The notes under the pieces are model-generated. The model made no database searches. It was given only the letters and a program-made list of their open reading frames with translations, and had not been told where the DNA came from. 64,000 nucleotides of DNA, from assembly GCA_035426385.1 (NCBI GenBank), contig DAOLZQ010000007.1, positions 7,067 through 71,066 on the forward strand, written 5' to 3'. Positions 36,156 through 44,468 of this stretch are shown here, in pieces. Numbering within the stretch: position 1 is the first letter of the stretch; each line of letters starts with the position of its first letter. This DNA is from Parvibacillus sp035426385. Lineage in GTDB: Bacteria > Bacteroidota > Bacteroidia > Chitinophagales > Saprospiraceae. The translations under genes and the position numbers were made by a program.

Positions 36156-37085
36156 TTATTTGTTTGTCTGAGTAAGTTGGTGGAAGACCTCCTCCATAGA
36201 AGCCAAGTTCACTGACATACCAATGATTTTCAGTCCATTTCTCACTGATGTATCAAAGATTTGTTCGCGCAAATCGTGATTTAAAGCAGAGTGAAATTGA
36301 ACCGTTCGAGTATCATTTCTGTCATTCTGCTGCACCTCGATGAGGTCGGGAATAGTGCCAAAGATCTTTGCCGGGTTTGAGGGTGGGATTGAAAACTGGA
36401 CACTCACTATTTGTTTGCCCTGATTTATTTGATTCAATGAAGTTATATCGTCATCAAATATTTTTAGTCCTTTATTTATGATAATGACGCGGTTGCAGAG
36501 TGCCTCCACTTCTTGCATGATGTGAGAAGACAGTATGACTGATTTCTCCTTGCCAATCTCACGGATTACCTGACGGATCTCAACGAGCTGGTTGGGATCG
36601 AGTCCTGAAGTGGGTTCATCCATGATCAATACTTCCGGATCATGAATCATTGCCTGAGCTAAACCTACACGCTGCTTATACCCTTTCGAAATCTGGCTGA
36701 TCTTCTTCTTGCGCTCATCTCCCAGCCCCGTGATTTCTATCATCTTATCAATGCGCTTTGAGGCATCCTTTAGGTTATATAAGTGAGCCACATAGTCAAG
36801 GTACTCCCGTATATACATATCCTTGTAAAGCGGATTATTCTCCGGCAAATACCCGATTTTCTTCCTTACCTCAATAGAATCATATAAGGTATCTATGCCA
36901 CAAATCTCGGCGTGACCGGAAGTCTGAGGTATAAAACAGGTCAATATCTTCATGGTGGTGGTTTTCCCTGCTCCATTTGGACCTAGAAAACCAAGTATAT
37001 CACCTTTCTGAACATTGAAAGAGAGCTGATCAATCGCTTTCTGGTCATCATATACTTTGGTTAGACCATTAACTACTATAGACAT
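36156..37085 (-). CDS. gldA: GldA, gliding-motility ABC transporter ATPase
   Basis: 309 residues from ATG 37085; an open frame extends upstream to 37304, but that part overlaps marC in the same direction and is not conserved-looking. Walker A GPNGAGKTTT, a GldA-type signature QISKGYKQRVGL (instead of LSGGQ), and Walker B VLIMDEPTSGLD are all visible. The C-terminal 90 residues are the extension of this subfamily. Powers the GldFG complex. In this genome gldA, gldF and gldG are contiguous in one transcript. Confidence 0.95.
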   Translation of the reverse strand: MSIVVNGLTKVYDDQKAIDQLSFNVQKGDILGFLGPNGAGKTTTMKILTCFIPQTSGHAEICGIDTLYDSIEVRKKIGYLPENNPLYKDMYIREYLDYVAHLYNLKDASKRIDKMIEITGLGDERKKKISQISKGYKQRVGLAQAMIHDPEVLIMDEPTSGLDPNQLVEIRQVIREIGKEKSVILSSHIMQEVEALCNRVIIINKGLKIFDDDITSLNQINQGKQIVSVQFSIPPSNPAKIFGTIPDLIEVQQNDRNDTRTVQFHSALNHDLREQIFDTSVRNGLKIIGMSVNLASMEEVFHQLTQTNK

Positions 37086-37141
37086 TCTTATGTGGAAATA
37101 TGAGCATGAAAGGCAAAAGTAACAAAATCCAATGGGTTTAA

Positions 37142-37747
37142 TTAAAAGCCAACTTTCATAATGTTCCTCGCAAAAATTTGCACAGATATGGCCAATAAAA
37201 TAACACCGAAAAATTTTCTCACTGCAACTAGCCCTGAAGGGCCCAGTGCGCGATGAATCACTTTTAACGATTTCAAGACAATGAAAATTACTATCAAGTT
37301 GCACAAAATGCCTACGAGTATGACTAGTTCATTCTTACTCTTTAATTCAAAAGTAGCTTTCAGTGACATTATGGTAGTGAGGGTGCCTGTACCTGCTATG
37401 AGAGGAAAGGCAATAGGTACCAGTGTCCCCGTCTTTGGATTGGTATCCGGCTTGAATATTTCCCATCCTAGAATCATTTCAATACCGATGAGAAACATAA
37501 CTATACTCCCTCCTACTGCAAAAGAATAGTCACTTATGCCAAATAAATTGAGCAAAGGCCTACCCAAAAAGAAAAATAAAGTCATCAGTGATCCGGAGAT
37601 CAAAGTCACCGAAACTGAGCGAATATGACCCATTTTTTCTTTCAGTGAAATCAACACAGGTATCGAGCCAAGTATGTCAATTACTGCAAATAAAGTTACA
37701 AAAACAGCAAAGAACTCGTGCCAATCCCAATCAAAAAAATCACCCAT
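37142..37747 (-). CDS. MarC/UPF0056 family membrane protein
   Basis: About 201 residues from ATG 37747 (a longer frame to 37765 adds six). Six hydrophobic helices. The family pattern FVTLFAVIDILGSIPVLISL near the N-terminus and the central PLIAGTGTLTTIMSL are clear. MarC proteins are of unknown function; early links to antibiotic resistance are not well supported. It sits 56 nt before gldA on the same strand; whether it is co-transcribed is not known. Confidence 0.9.
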   Translation of the reverse strand: MGDFFDWDWHEFFAVFVTLFAVIDILGSIPVLISLKEKMGHIRSVSVTLISGSLMTLFFFLGRPLLNLFGISDYSFAVGGSIVMFLIGIEMILGWEIFKPDTNPKTGTLVPIAFPLIAGTGTLTTIMSLKATFELKSKNELVILVGILCNLIVIFIVLKSLKVIHRALGPSGLVAVRKFFGVILLAISVQIFARNIMKVGF

Positions 37748-37803
37748 GATACAAAAGTAAAACAATACAATTTAATGCCCTTAAATATCTAACATGAAAA
37801 AGT

Positions 37804-38991
37804 CTAGCCCAAATTTGGTCTAGGACTTGGCATTAACCTCAGAAAATAGACCACAATCACTGCCGCCAATGCTCCAGACCATATAAATAGTGTAGCTGCC
37901 CCAAAATAGGTCCAAATAAGCCCAGCTAAGGTGCTGGCCAATAGAAGACAAATACTCTGAAAAGCAGTATAAGCGCCAATGGCGGTAGCAGTATCTTCTC
38001 TCTTCACAACATTGCTGATCCAAGCCTTGGAGACACCTTCTGTCGCGGCAGCATATAATCCATATAGAAAAAAGAACAGTGCAAAAGAATAAAACCCGGG
38101 GAAAACACCAAACCCTATATACACCAGTACAAATAAGCTCAACCCAAACACAAACATCTTCCTGAAACCGATTTTATCAGCGAGTATTCCCACTGGATAA
38201 GACAGTAATGCATAGACCAGATTATAAAAAATATAAACTCCGATCGTCTGAGTATCATTGAGTCCAACATCCTTCATGCGTAAAAGCAGGAAAATATCTG
38301 AGCTATTGATCAGGGCAAATAGTAAGAACCCAATAGTAATCTGTCTATACTTCAGCGGACTGATCTTCCAATAGCTCATAAAAGAAAAGAATGAGACACC
38401 TCCAGTCCTCACCTCCTGAGAAACTTTTGATTCCTTTAATTTAAAAGTTAGCAAAATAGCCAACACACCGGGCAAAAAAGCTACCAAAAATAGTGTTCTA
38501 TATTCCCCTGGTCTGAAGTATAAATAGATTAAAGCTGCAGCCGGTCCTAATACAGCTCCTATGGTATCCCAACTGCGGTGAAATCCAAACACTCGCCCTT
38601 TGTGCTCAGGAGTAGTCTCAGATGACAACAGAGCATCTCTGGCACCTGTGCGAATGCCTTTACCTAATCTATCTATAGTGCGGGCAAAGAATATCCATAA
38701 CGGCTGGATTAAGAGAGCCATAAGAGGCTTTGAAAGTGCACTAAGACTATATCCCAATTGTACAAATGGCACCCGCCTGCCTTTATGATCTGATAATTTA
38801 CCGAAATATCCCTTGCTCAAGCCGGCAACCGCCTCTGCCAATCCCTCTAAGAGACCTATTGCAACAATTGAAAAACCAATAGATCGCAGATAGGCAGGCA
38901 TGACCGGATAGAGCATTTCGCTCGCCATGTCAGTACATAAACTGACCAGTGAAAGTACCCATATGGTGCGGGTAATTATCTTTCTGGTCAA
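37804..38991 (-). CDS. Major facilitator superfamily transporter
   Basis: 395 residues, 12 hydrophobic helices. MFS motifs are visible: GYFGKLSDHKGRRVPF between helices 2 and 3 (about 58-75), and KGIRTGARDALLSSETTPEHKGRVFGFHRSWD (two short parts about 110-140), typical of a branch annotated as putative drug or metabolite transporters. The substrate is unknown. It is the last of four tightly spaced minus-strand genes (redoxin, copper oxidase, T9SS protein, MFS) and lies 6 nt after the T9SS protein, so it may move something linked to that set. Confidence 0.85.
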   Translation of the reverse strand: MTRKIITRTIWVLSLVSLCTDMASEMLYPVMPAYLRSIGFSIVAIGLLEGLAEAVAGLSKGYFGKLSDHKGRRVPFVQLGYSLSALSKPLMALLIQPLWIFFARTIDRLGKGIRTGARDALLSSETTPEHKGRVFGFHRSWDTIGAVLGPAAALIYLYFRPGEYRTLFLVAFLPGVLAILLTFKLKESKVSQEVRTGGVSFFSFMSYWKISPLKYRQITIGFLLFALINSSDIFLLLRMKDVGLNDTQTIGVYIFYNLVYALLSYPVGILADKIGFRKMFVFGLSLFVLVYIGFGVFPGFYSFALFFFLYGLYAAATEGVSKAWISNVVKREDTATAIGAYTAFQSICLLLASTLAGLIWTYFGAATLFIWSGALAAVIVVYFLRLMPSPRPNLG

Positions 38992-38997
38992 GGATTA

Positions 38998-40095
38998 TTA
39001 CAGTTTCAGGACTCGACCGGTGAACCTTACTCCGTCGAGATTTTCTGCTTGGATCAGATAAAATCCTTTAACCCAACTGCCCACTTCAATGATTTGATCT
39101 CCAGAAATATTACCCTTCCACATAACCTTTCCCTGAATATCCAAGATTTGTACATTATAAGTAATCATTTGGTCGGAAAAGGATATATTTAGAATCTTGT
39201 CAGCCGGAACAGGTGAGATCTGTGCAACAGTCTCAATAGGTGCAGTCTTTAACTTATTATTTAGTTTCCAGTTGGTCCTATATTCTAGTCTGTATCTTGC
39301 AGTAGGTCTTTGTTTACCCACTTTCGCTACAAATCCTCTTACCTCGGGAGACCAATAGATAAATTCATGGCCAGCGGTATTTAGATTCTCCGACCCCGGA
39401 AATAGACTAGTTATGTCTTGCCAGCCAAGAAATGGGATATACATTTCTAAGGTTGTAGTCGTACGAAAACCATGATTAAACTGAACTACCGGATAGCTTT
39501 CCTCCGGTAATTTCAAGATGCCACTACCTGACATAGAAAGCGTATCAGCCCATGCAATAGTGATCCTGAATGAATCCGGTTTTATAGGTAATTGATTTAG
39601 AATTGAATCCGGCAATATAGAGGAAGGGAAGCTATTCCTAGCTTGTGAAGCAGTAATATGCTTATCACCAAGCCCAGTGGGGACAAAAACTTCAGGAACC
39701 GATGGATTATACTTCAAGTTGACGGGAAAAGGACCAAAATTTCCTGCCATACCTAGGAATTGTAGCGAAGTCGGATTGCTAAATAGATAATTTTCACTCA
39801 TTGGATTTTGGGAAGTAGTCATCATCAGATTAGCAGAGGAAAATGCTGCGTGATTGTTTCCGGTAGCAGGATCTCTATAATAATATCCTATGCTGCTATT
39901 CTGACTGATCTGTTGGAAATCCCAGGTCTGATTCAATCCGGTCTGAATCCCACTAGTAGAATCAAAAGATGAAGTGGAGGATACATAGATAGAATCTCCG
40001 ATTATAGGGAAAGAGGTGTCCGATATAGATATCTGACTATAACCAATGCAGACTCCTAAACCCATAAAGAGTACTACTAATAAACTAACTTTCAT
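38998..40095 (-). CDS. Secreted T9SS-targeted protein of unknown function
   Basis: 365 residues. Signal peptide about 1-20 (MGLGVCIGYSQ). The central part (about 25-280) is beta-rich and Ser/Thr/Asn-rich; it begins ISDTSFPIIGDSIYVSST and contains DSFRITIAWADTLSMSGSG. This central region is not recognised. The C-terminal 80 residues (IETVAQISPVPADKILNISF ... GFYLIQAENLDG) are a T9SS type A sorting tail. It lies 8 nt after the copper-oxidase gene, so is almost certainly co-expressed with it. Confidence 0.8.
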   Translation of the reverse strand: MKVSLLVVLFMGLGVCIGYSQISISDTSFPIIGDSIYVSSTSSFDSTSGIQTGLNQTWDFQQISQNSSIGYYYRDPATGNNHAAFSSANLMMTTSQNPMSENYLFSNPTSLQFLGMAGNFGPFPVNLKYNPSVPEVFVPTGLGDKHITASQARNSFPSSILPDSILNQLPIKPDSFRITIAWADTLSMSGSGILKLPEESYPVVQFNHGFRTTTTLEMYIPFLGWQDITSLFPGSENLNTAGHEFIYWSPEVRGFVAKVGKQRPTARYRLEYRTNWKLNNKLKTAPIETVAQISPVPADKILNISFSDQMITYNVQILDIQGKVMWKGNISGDQIIEVGSWVKGFYLIQAENLDGVRFTGRVLKL

Positions 40096-40103
40096 ATATA
40101 AGA

Positions 40104-41672
40104 TTATAATTTAATGAATTTTTGAGTCAACTGGTTATCAGAGGTCTTTACCCTTGCGAAATAACTTCCCGCCGGCAATGTATGTATATCAATCTCCATT
40201 TGATACATTCCATTGTCTGCATACTGATTGCTGTATTTAGAAATAAACACTTTGCCATTAAGATCAATGATATCCACAGTAATGGGCTGAGCTCTGCTAA
40301 GTGTAAAAGGAACTGTAATTTTGTTTTTAGAAGGATCGGGATATATTGGGAAGATCTTGTCCTTCATAAAATCAAGAACCACCTTTTTATTATCCAGTAT
40401 ATCACCGAATACCAAATTCTCATCACCCGGTTGATACGTCATAAAAATCAGAGGCAAATAATACATCTCATCCGAAGTTTTCTCACCCCAAGATACAGTT
40501 TTAGGCGGGTTATTTGGATTATAAGGATTATTTGTGGTGTTATCATACGTAGCAAAAGCGTGTATCTGTGACCCTTTCGGAAGTACTACGGGCTTTACAA
40601 AGTTGTACGCACCCTGCCAGTTGAAGTCCCAATCATTTATTTTCATCACATCAATGCGGGTTTGGTTCGGTAGTACCGCATAGATCTCCCACTTTCTGCC
40701 CAATAAGTGCATATGGGGTGAGACGCCCAGGAAAGTGACATCATATGGGAGTGTGATGAGTCCATGAAATTCTTTGACCGTATTTGGTGGTATCACAAAT
40801 ACATCGCCTTGTAAAACACCGGGGATAGGCAACATGACATACGACTGTACGAAGCGCGTAGGAATGTCTTTACTAAAGAATAAATTGATAGAAGTACTAT
40901 CCCATTCATCTGTAGCGGAGGGCGCATAGTGCATTTGCAATAGTAAATCAGAATTTTTAGGGATTCTCATTGCTAATCCATCAGTATAAACTATGGGTTT
41001 CTGACCGGGTACATATCCCGGTAGTTGATTGTTCAGTTGACCCGATATTGAGCTGCTAGAACCTGAAAATCCATATTCCGGTGTAGCCGCATCCGCATCT
41101 CGCGAGGCTGAAGTAGAATCTGCCCATATCAGAGTGTGATGTACGACCTTCTTGTTCCCCGGTCTAACCTCCAGTGCAGTCAGATATTTGGTTTCAGTCA
41201 GGTGAGTTGGAATAACAAAGTAACGATACTCATCGGTACCTGTACCTTTGTGTAAATAGGATTGGGCAAATGAGACTACCATATCCGGAGTACCGATCTG
41301 CGAACCCGTAGGAAATACGGGGAATTGCGGTTCAATATTGGGATCACCTCTTTCCATTCCCTGATCTACCCAGGTGGATATCAGATTAATTTCTTCATCT
41401 GACAAGAAATTTTGCTTTTGATAGTCACGGATTCCTCTTTCAGGCTTGAAAGGCGGCATATATTTGATCCCGGTGACATACTTAATAAAATTTCCCCGAT
41501 CCTTGACTTCTGCGTAGTTGGTCAACGAAAAAGGCGCGATTTCGCCCGGTCTATGACAAGAACCACATTTATTATATATGATCGGAGCAATATGCTCTGC
41601 AAAAGTAACTTGTTGTGCCTCGGCTTTATAAAAGATGCCAAAGCAAAGAATAGATAATAATAGAATTCGCAT
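40104..41672 (-). CDS. Cytochrome c plus PHM-like copper type II monooxygenase, T9SS-targeted
   Basis: 522 residues. Signal peptide about 1-20. A c-type haem motif CGSCH (Cys36, Cys39, His40) with probable axial Met72 (GIKYMPPF) forms the first domain (about 21-110). The second part (about 125-420) resembles peptidylglycine alpha-hydroxylating monooxygenase. All six copper ligands can be matched: H178-H179 (VVHHTLIW), H248 (LQMHYAP), H320 and H322 (SPHMHLLG), and M403 (DEMYYL). Residues about 430-522 are a T9SS type A tail (KIFPIYPDPSKNKITV). It would be a secreted haem/copper oxygenase; the substrate is unknown. 10 nt after the redoxin gene. Confidence 0.88.
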   Translation of the reverse strand: MRILLLSILCFGIFYKAEAQQVTFAEHIAPIIYNKCGSCHRPGEIAPFSLTNYAEVKDRGNFIKYVTGIKYMPPFKPERGIRDYQKQNFLSDEEINLISTWVDQGMERGDPNIEPQFPVFPTGSQIGTPDMVVSFAQSYLHKGTGTDEYRYFVIPTHLTETKYLTALEVRPGNKKVVHHTLIWADSTSASRDADAATPEYGFSGSSSSISGQLNNQLPGYVPGQKPIVYTDGLAMRIPKNSDLLLQMHYAPSATDEWDSTSINLFFSKDIPTRFVQSYVMLPIPGVLQGDVFVIPPNTVKEFHGLITLPYDVTFLGVSPHMHLLGRKWEIYAVLPNQTRIDVMKINDWDFNWQGAYNFVKPVVLPKGSQIHAFATYDNTTNNPYNPNNPPKTVSWGEKTSDEMYYLPLIFMTYQPGDENLVFGDILDNKKVVLDFMKDKIFPIYPDPSKNKITVPFTLSRAQPITVDIIDLNGKVFISKYSNQYADNGMYQMEIDIHTLPAGSYFARVKTSDNQLTQKFIKL

Positions 41673-41682
41673 GATTTTTCTT

Positions 41683-42225
41683 TTATTTTATGATAAAACA
41701 GCCAATAGGTTCCGTATTGGCGGGTATACTCTTTGTGCCATATAATACATTCTCCAGGGCATCAGCTACATATTTTTCTGTAACTACTGACCTTTTCTTT
41801 CCAAGAGTTTCATATTGATTGTCCAATTTTCCTCTATACAAAATAGAATTTCTCTGATTATCCCACAGTATCACCTCGGGAGTAATAGATGCTTTGAATT
41901 TTCGAGTCCATTTCTGGCCTTTATCAACTACCGACTCACAATGCAAGTTATATTTTTCTTTAAAATTCTCAATTGATTCTTTTGTGGACTCTCGATTATT
42001 GGGAAATATCATAACAAATTGCACACTGTCAGAACTATATCGGGCCATTAATTCTTTCCAATTGAGCGTGATCTGCTGACAAATGGGACAAGATTCGGAT
42101 ACAAAAATGTAAATAGTGTAAAGTGGTTTCTCATTGCTACTGCTTATAGAGCTACTATATAGGTCGACGCCGGCTATTGAAAAACTCAGAAAAAGTACAA
42201 AAAATAATCTCATAACTTTGATCAT
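41683..42225 (-). CDS. Exported thioredoxin-like (redoxin) protein
   Basis: About 180 residues from ATG 42225 (a further ATG at 42237 adds four). Signal/anchor segment MRLFFVLFLSFSIAG. The thioredoxin fold starts TIYIFVSESCPICQQI, with active-site pair C-P-I-C (Cys50 and Cys53, counting from 42237). Near the C-terminus is TEPIGCFIIK, an extra Cys (180) in a short motif that I recall in redoxins encoded with PHM/cytochrome c proteins. It likely protects or metallates the copper/haem partner. First gene of the operon; an 11-bp dyad lies just upstream. Confidence 0.82.
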   Translation of the reverse strand: MIKVMRLFFVLFLSFSIAGVDLYSSSISSSNEKPLYTIYIFVSESCPICQQITLNWKELMARYSSDSVQFVMIFPNNRESTKESIENFKEKYNLHCESVVDKGQKWTRKFKASITPEVILWDNQRNSILYRGKLDNQYETLGKKRSVVTEKYVADALENVLYGTKSIPANTEPIGCFIIK

Positions 42226-42239
42226 ATGTCGGTCCATAA

Positions 42240-42271
42240 AATTTTATAACCCATTATTGAGTTATAAAATT
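42240..42271. promoter_or_regulatory. 11-bp inverted repeat upstream of the redoxin/copper-oxidase operon
   Basis: AATTTTATAAC (42240-42250), 10-nt spacer, and exact complement GTTATAAAATT (42261-42271). Centre-to-centre spacing is 21 nt, about two DNA turns. It lies a few nt before the redoxin start and 74 nt before the divergent DUF3467 gene. Could be an operator or a leader hairpin. No terminator T tract fits it as a terminator. Confidence 0.5.
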
Positions 42272-42344
42272 ATTGAATGTGCATTTTACTTCAACATTTA
42301 ACTACATCTTTGTTTAAATAGATTAATAATAATAAAATTTAAAA

Positions 42345-42662
42345 ATGTCAGAACAACAACAACCGGAAAATCAACTGAATATCGAATTAAGCGAAGAAGT
42401 CGCTGAAGGTACATATGCCAATCTGGCTATTATCACCCATTCACACAGCGAGTTTGTGGTAGACTTTATTCGTGTCATGCCCAATGTTCCCAAGGCAAAA
42501 GTGCAATCTCGCATCATCATGACACCTCAACACGCTAAGAGATTGCTAAATGCACTTCGTGATAATATCACGAAATTTGAAAATAATTTTGGGGCAATCC
42601 AAGATTTGGAAATGCCACCTATACCGCCGATTAACTTTAATGCTCCGAAGGCAAAAGCCTAA
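42345..42662 (+). CDS. DUF3467 family protein
   Basis: 105 residues, no signal peptide. The conserved text is LNIELSEEVAEGTYANLAIITHSHSEFVVDFIR and a MTPQHAKRLLNALRDNI segment. DUF3467 is a small family, common in Bacteroidota, whose function is unknown. It is divergent from the redoxin operon and followed after 37 nt by a small secreted protein gene. Confident for family. Confidence 0.88.
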   Translation: MSEQQQPENQLNIELSEEVAEGTYANLAIITHSHSEFVVDFIRVMPNVPKAKVQSRIIMTPQHAKRLLNALRDNITKFENNFGAIQDLEMPPIPPINFNAPKAKA

Positions 42663-42699
42663 TTCGCTAAATTATATTTTTAAAAATAAAGGGATTAAT

Positions 42700-43311
42700 A
42701 TGAAATACAGGATGAATTCTTTGCTCCAGGTAAAGTCAATGGTATTTTTGAGTTTTATTTTTTGGCTTCCATTTATGGGTCAGGCTCAGGTAGAGCAGAC
42801 TCCGAAAGAAAAAGAATCCTATACTAATCCATCTATTAATAATAGAGCTGCCCCACCCCGCTACGAGCATCGAGGTGACAGAAGAGGTGGAGACCAGTGT
42901 ACCTGTCGAGAGTGCCAGCATAAGATGAATATGCAGGCACATCAAGGACCGATGATGACGCCCGAAGAAGGTGCAATGAATATCAATAGATATCGTAAAC
43001 TGCGTAATACAGGGATAGGACTGATGATAGGTGGTGCTGTAGTTACTGGAGCAGGAATAGGTATCCTGGCATATAGCTTTGTAAAGAAGGATAAAGAAGG
43101 TGAATATAAATTCACCGACAGTCCTGATCCTATCCTGGCTATTGCGGGCAGTGGTACTGCCCTATTGGGCAGTGCAGCGCTAACTTCAGGGACAGTACTG
43201 ACAATAGTAAGCTCTATTAAGATGAATCGAACCCGCTCAGCCATGAGGGATATGGGTACTCTCGATTTACAGTCCGGCAGAAATGGTTTAGGGCTTTGCC
43301 TAAGGTTCTAA
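42700..43311 (+). CDS. Small secreted/membrane protein with CxCxxC motif, unknown
   Basis: 203 residues from ATG 42700; the frame is open further upstream (to 42550), but there it overlaps the DUF3467 gene and lacks a signal. Signal peptide about 1-30 (MVFLSFIFWLPFMGQAQ). The mature N-terminus is polar with a basic, Cys-containing segment RRGGDQCTCRECQHKM. Two hydrophobic segments follow (about 107-133 and 145-170), the first GIGLMIGGAVVTGAGIGILAYSF, Gly/Ala-rich. I do not recognise it. The CxCxxC could bind metal or form disulfides. It converges with ruvB with a 4-nt gap. Confidence 0.7.
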   Translation: MKYRMNSLLQVKSMVFLSFIFWLPFMGQAQVEQTPKEKESYTNPSINNRAAPPRYEHRGDRRGGDQCTCRECQHKMNMQAHQGPMMTPEEGAMNINRYRKLRNTGIGLMIGGAVVTGAGIGILAYSFVKKDKEGEYKFTDSPDPILAIAGSGTALLGSAALTSGTVLTIVSSIKMNRTRSAMRDMGTLDLQSGRNGLGLCLRF

Positions 43312-43315
43312 TCCA

Positions 43316-44344
43316 TTAAAAGTCGAGCGACTGCTGCTGTATTGCCGGCTTATTAATACCAAGATGTCGATATGCTTTGTCTGTGACAATCCGGCCTCTA
43401 GGTGTTCGCTGAAGAAATCCTTCCATGATCAGGAAGGGCTCGTACACTTCTTCTATTGTCCCGCTCTCCTCTCCTACTGAGGTACTAATGGTATTGATAC
43501 CTACAGGTCCACCATTAAATTTCTCTATTATGCTGCGAAGGATTCGATTGTCCATCTCATCAAGACCCAGTTCATCCACGTTTAGAGCATCTAGTCCCAT
43601 CTTTGCAATTTCAAGAGTGATGGTGCCTTTCCCTTTTATCTGCGCAAAATCACGCATACGCCGCAATAATGCGTGAGCTATTCTCGGTGTTCCTCTGCTG
43701 CGGCGTGCTATCTCATGAATGCCTGCAGGTTCAGCCGGCACTTGTAATATTTTAGTCGCTCTAAGAATTATTCCCTCCAGAGTAGGTACATCATAATAAT
43801 CAAGCAAAAAAGTAATTCCAAATCTCGCGCGCATAGGAGCACTTAGCAATCCTTGACGTGTAGTTGCACCTACCAGAGTAAATGGATTTAAAGCCAACTG
43901 TACACTACGTGCATTGGGACCGGAGTCAATGAGTATGTCTATTCTATAATCTTCCATAGCGGAGTATAGGTACTCCTCTACCACAGTATTGAGACGATGT
44001 ATCTCGTCAATAAACAACACATCACCGGATTCCAGATTAGTCAGTAAGCCTGCGAGATCACCCGGCTTATCCAGTACAGGTCCGGAGGTCATTTTGAGCT
44101 GAGCGCCGAGTTCATTTGCTATAATATTACTCAGTGTGGTTTTTCCCAGTCCGGGAGGTCCGTGAAGCAGTACATGATCCAAAGCTTCGCCTCTGAGTTT
44201 TGCAGCCTGAATGAATATGGAAAGATTTTCAACGATCTTCTTCTGACCTTTAAAATCATCAAAATACCCAGGCCTGAGCGTACGTTCGATCACCTTCTCT
44301 TCCTGAGAATGTGCAAACTGTTCTTCTTTTTTATTATTCTTCAC
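43316..44344 (-). CDS. ruvB: Holliday junction branch migration helicase RuvB
   Basis: 342 residues, AAA+ motor that drives branch migration with RuvA. Walker A is LHGPPGLGKTTL, Walker B is LFIDEIHRLNTVVEE, sensor text VGATTRQGLLSAPMRARFG and the C-terminal winged helix (FLQRTPRGRIVTDKAYRHLG) are all seen. Normal length. A TATCTTTG box on the minus strand (44368-44375) is a candidate promoter 24 nt upstream. Confidence 0.97.
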   Translation of the reverse strand: MKNNKKEEQFAHSQEEKVIERTLRPGYFDDFKGQKKIVENLSIFIQAAKLRGEALDHVLLHGPPGLGKTTLSNIIANELGAQLKMTSGPVLDKPGDLAGLLTNLESGDVLFIDEIHRLNTVVEEYLYSAMEDYRIDILIDSGPNARSVQLALNPFTLVGATTRQGLLSAPMRARFGITFLLDYYDVPTLEGIILRATKILQVPAEPAGIHEIARRSRGTPRIAHALLRRMRDFAQIKGKGTITLEIAKMGLDALNVDELGLDEMDNRILRSIIEKFNGGPVGINTISTSVGEESGTIEEVYEPFLIMEGFLQRTPRGRIVTDKAYRHLGINKPAIQQQSLDF

Positions 44345-44367
44345 AATGAACCGGATCGTAGACCATT

Positions 44368-44375
44368 CAAAGATA
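44368..44375 (-). promoter_or_regulatory. Candidate -7 box for ruvB
   Basis: Minus-strand TATCTTTG, 23 nt before the ruvB start codon. No upstream TTG at the usual distance. Confidence 0.45.
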
Positions 44376-44468
44376 TATAAAAAATGAGTAATACTTTATT
44401 TACCATCGAGTCTGCAGAAAAAGGAACTAAGAATTTTTGATTTTCTTATTTTGAGGCAAATTACGTCG

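Noticed and set aside
37086..37304. 73-residue N-terminal extension of GldA
   Set aside because: It runs over the 3' end of marC in another frame and is not ABC-like. The family start is the ATG at 37085.
42550..42699. Upstream extension of the CxCxxC protein frame
   Set aside because: Overlaps the DUF3467 gene in another frame; the signal peptide begins at 42700.
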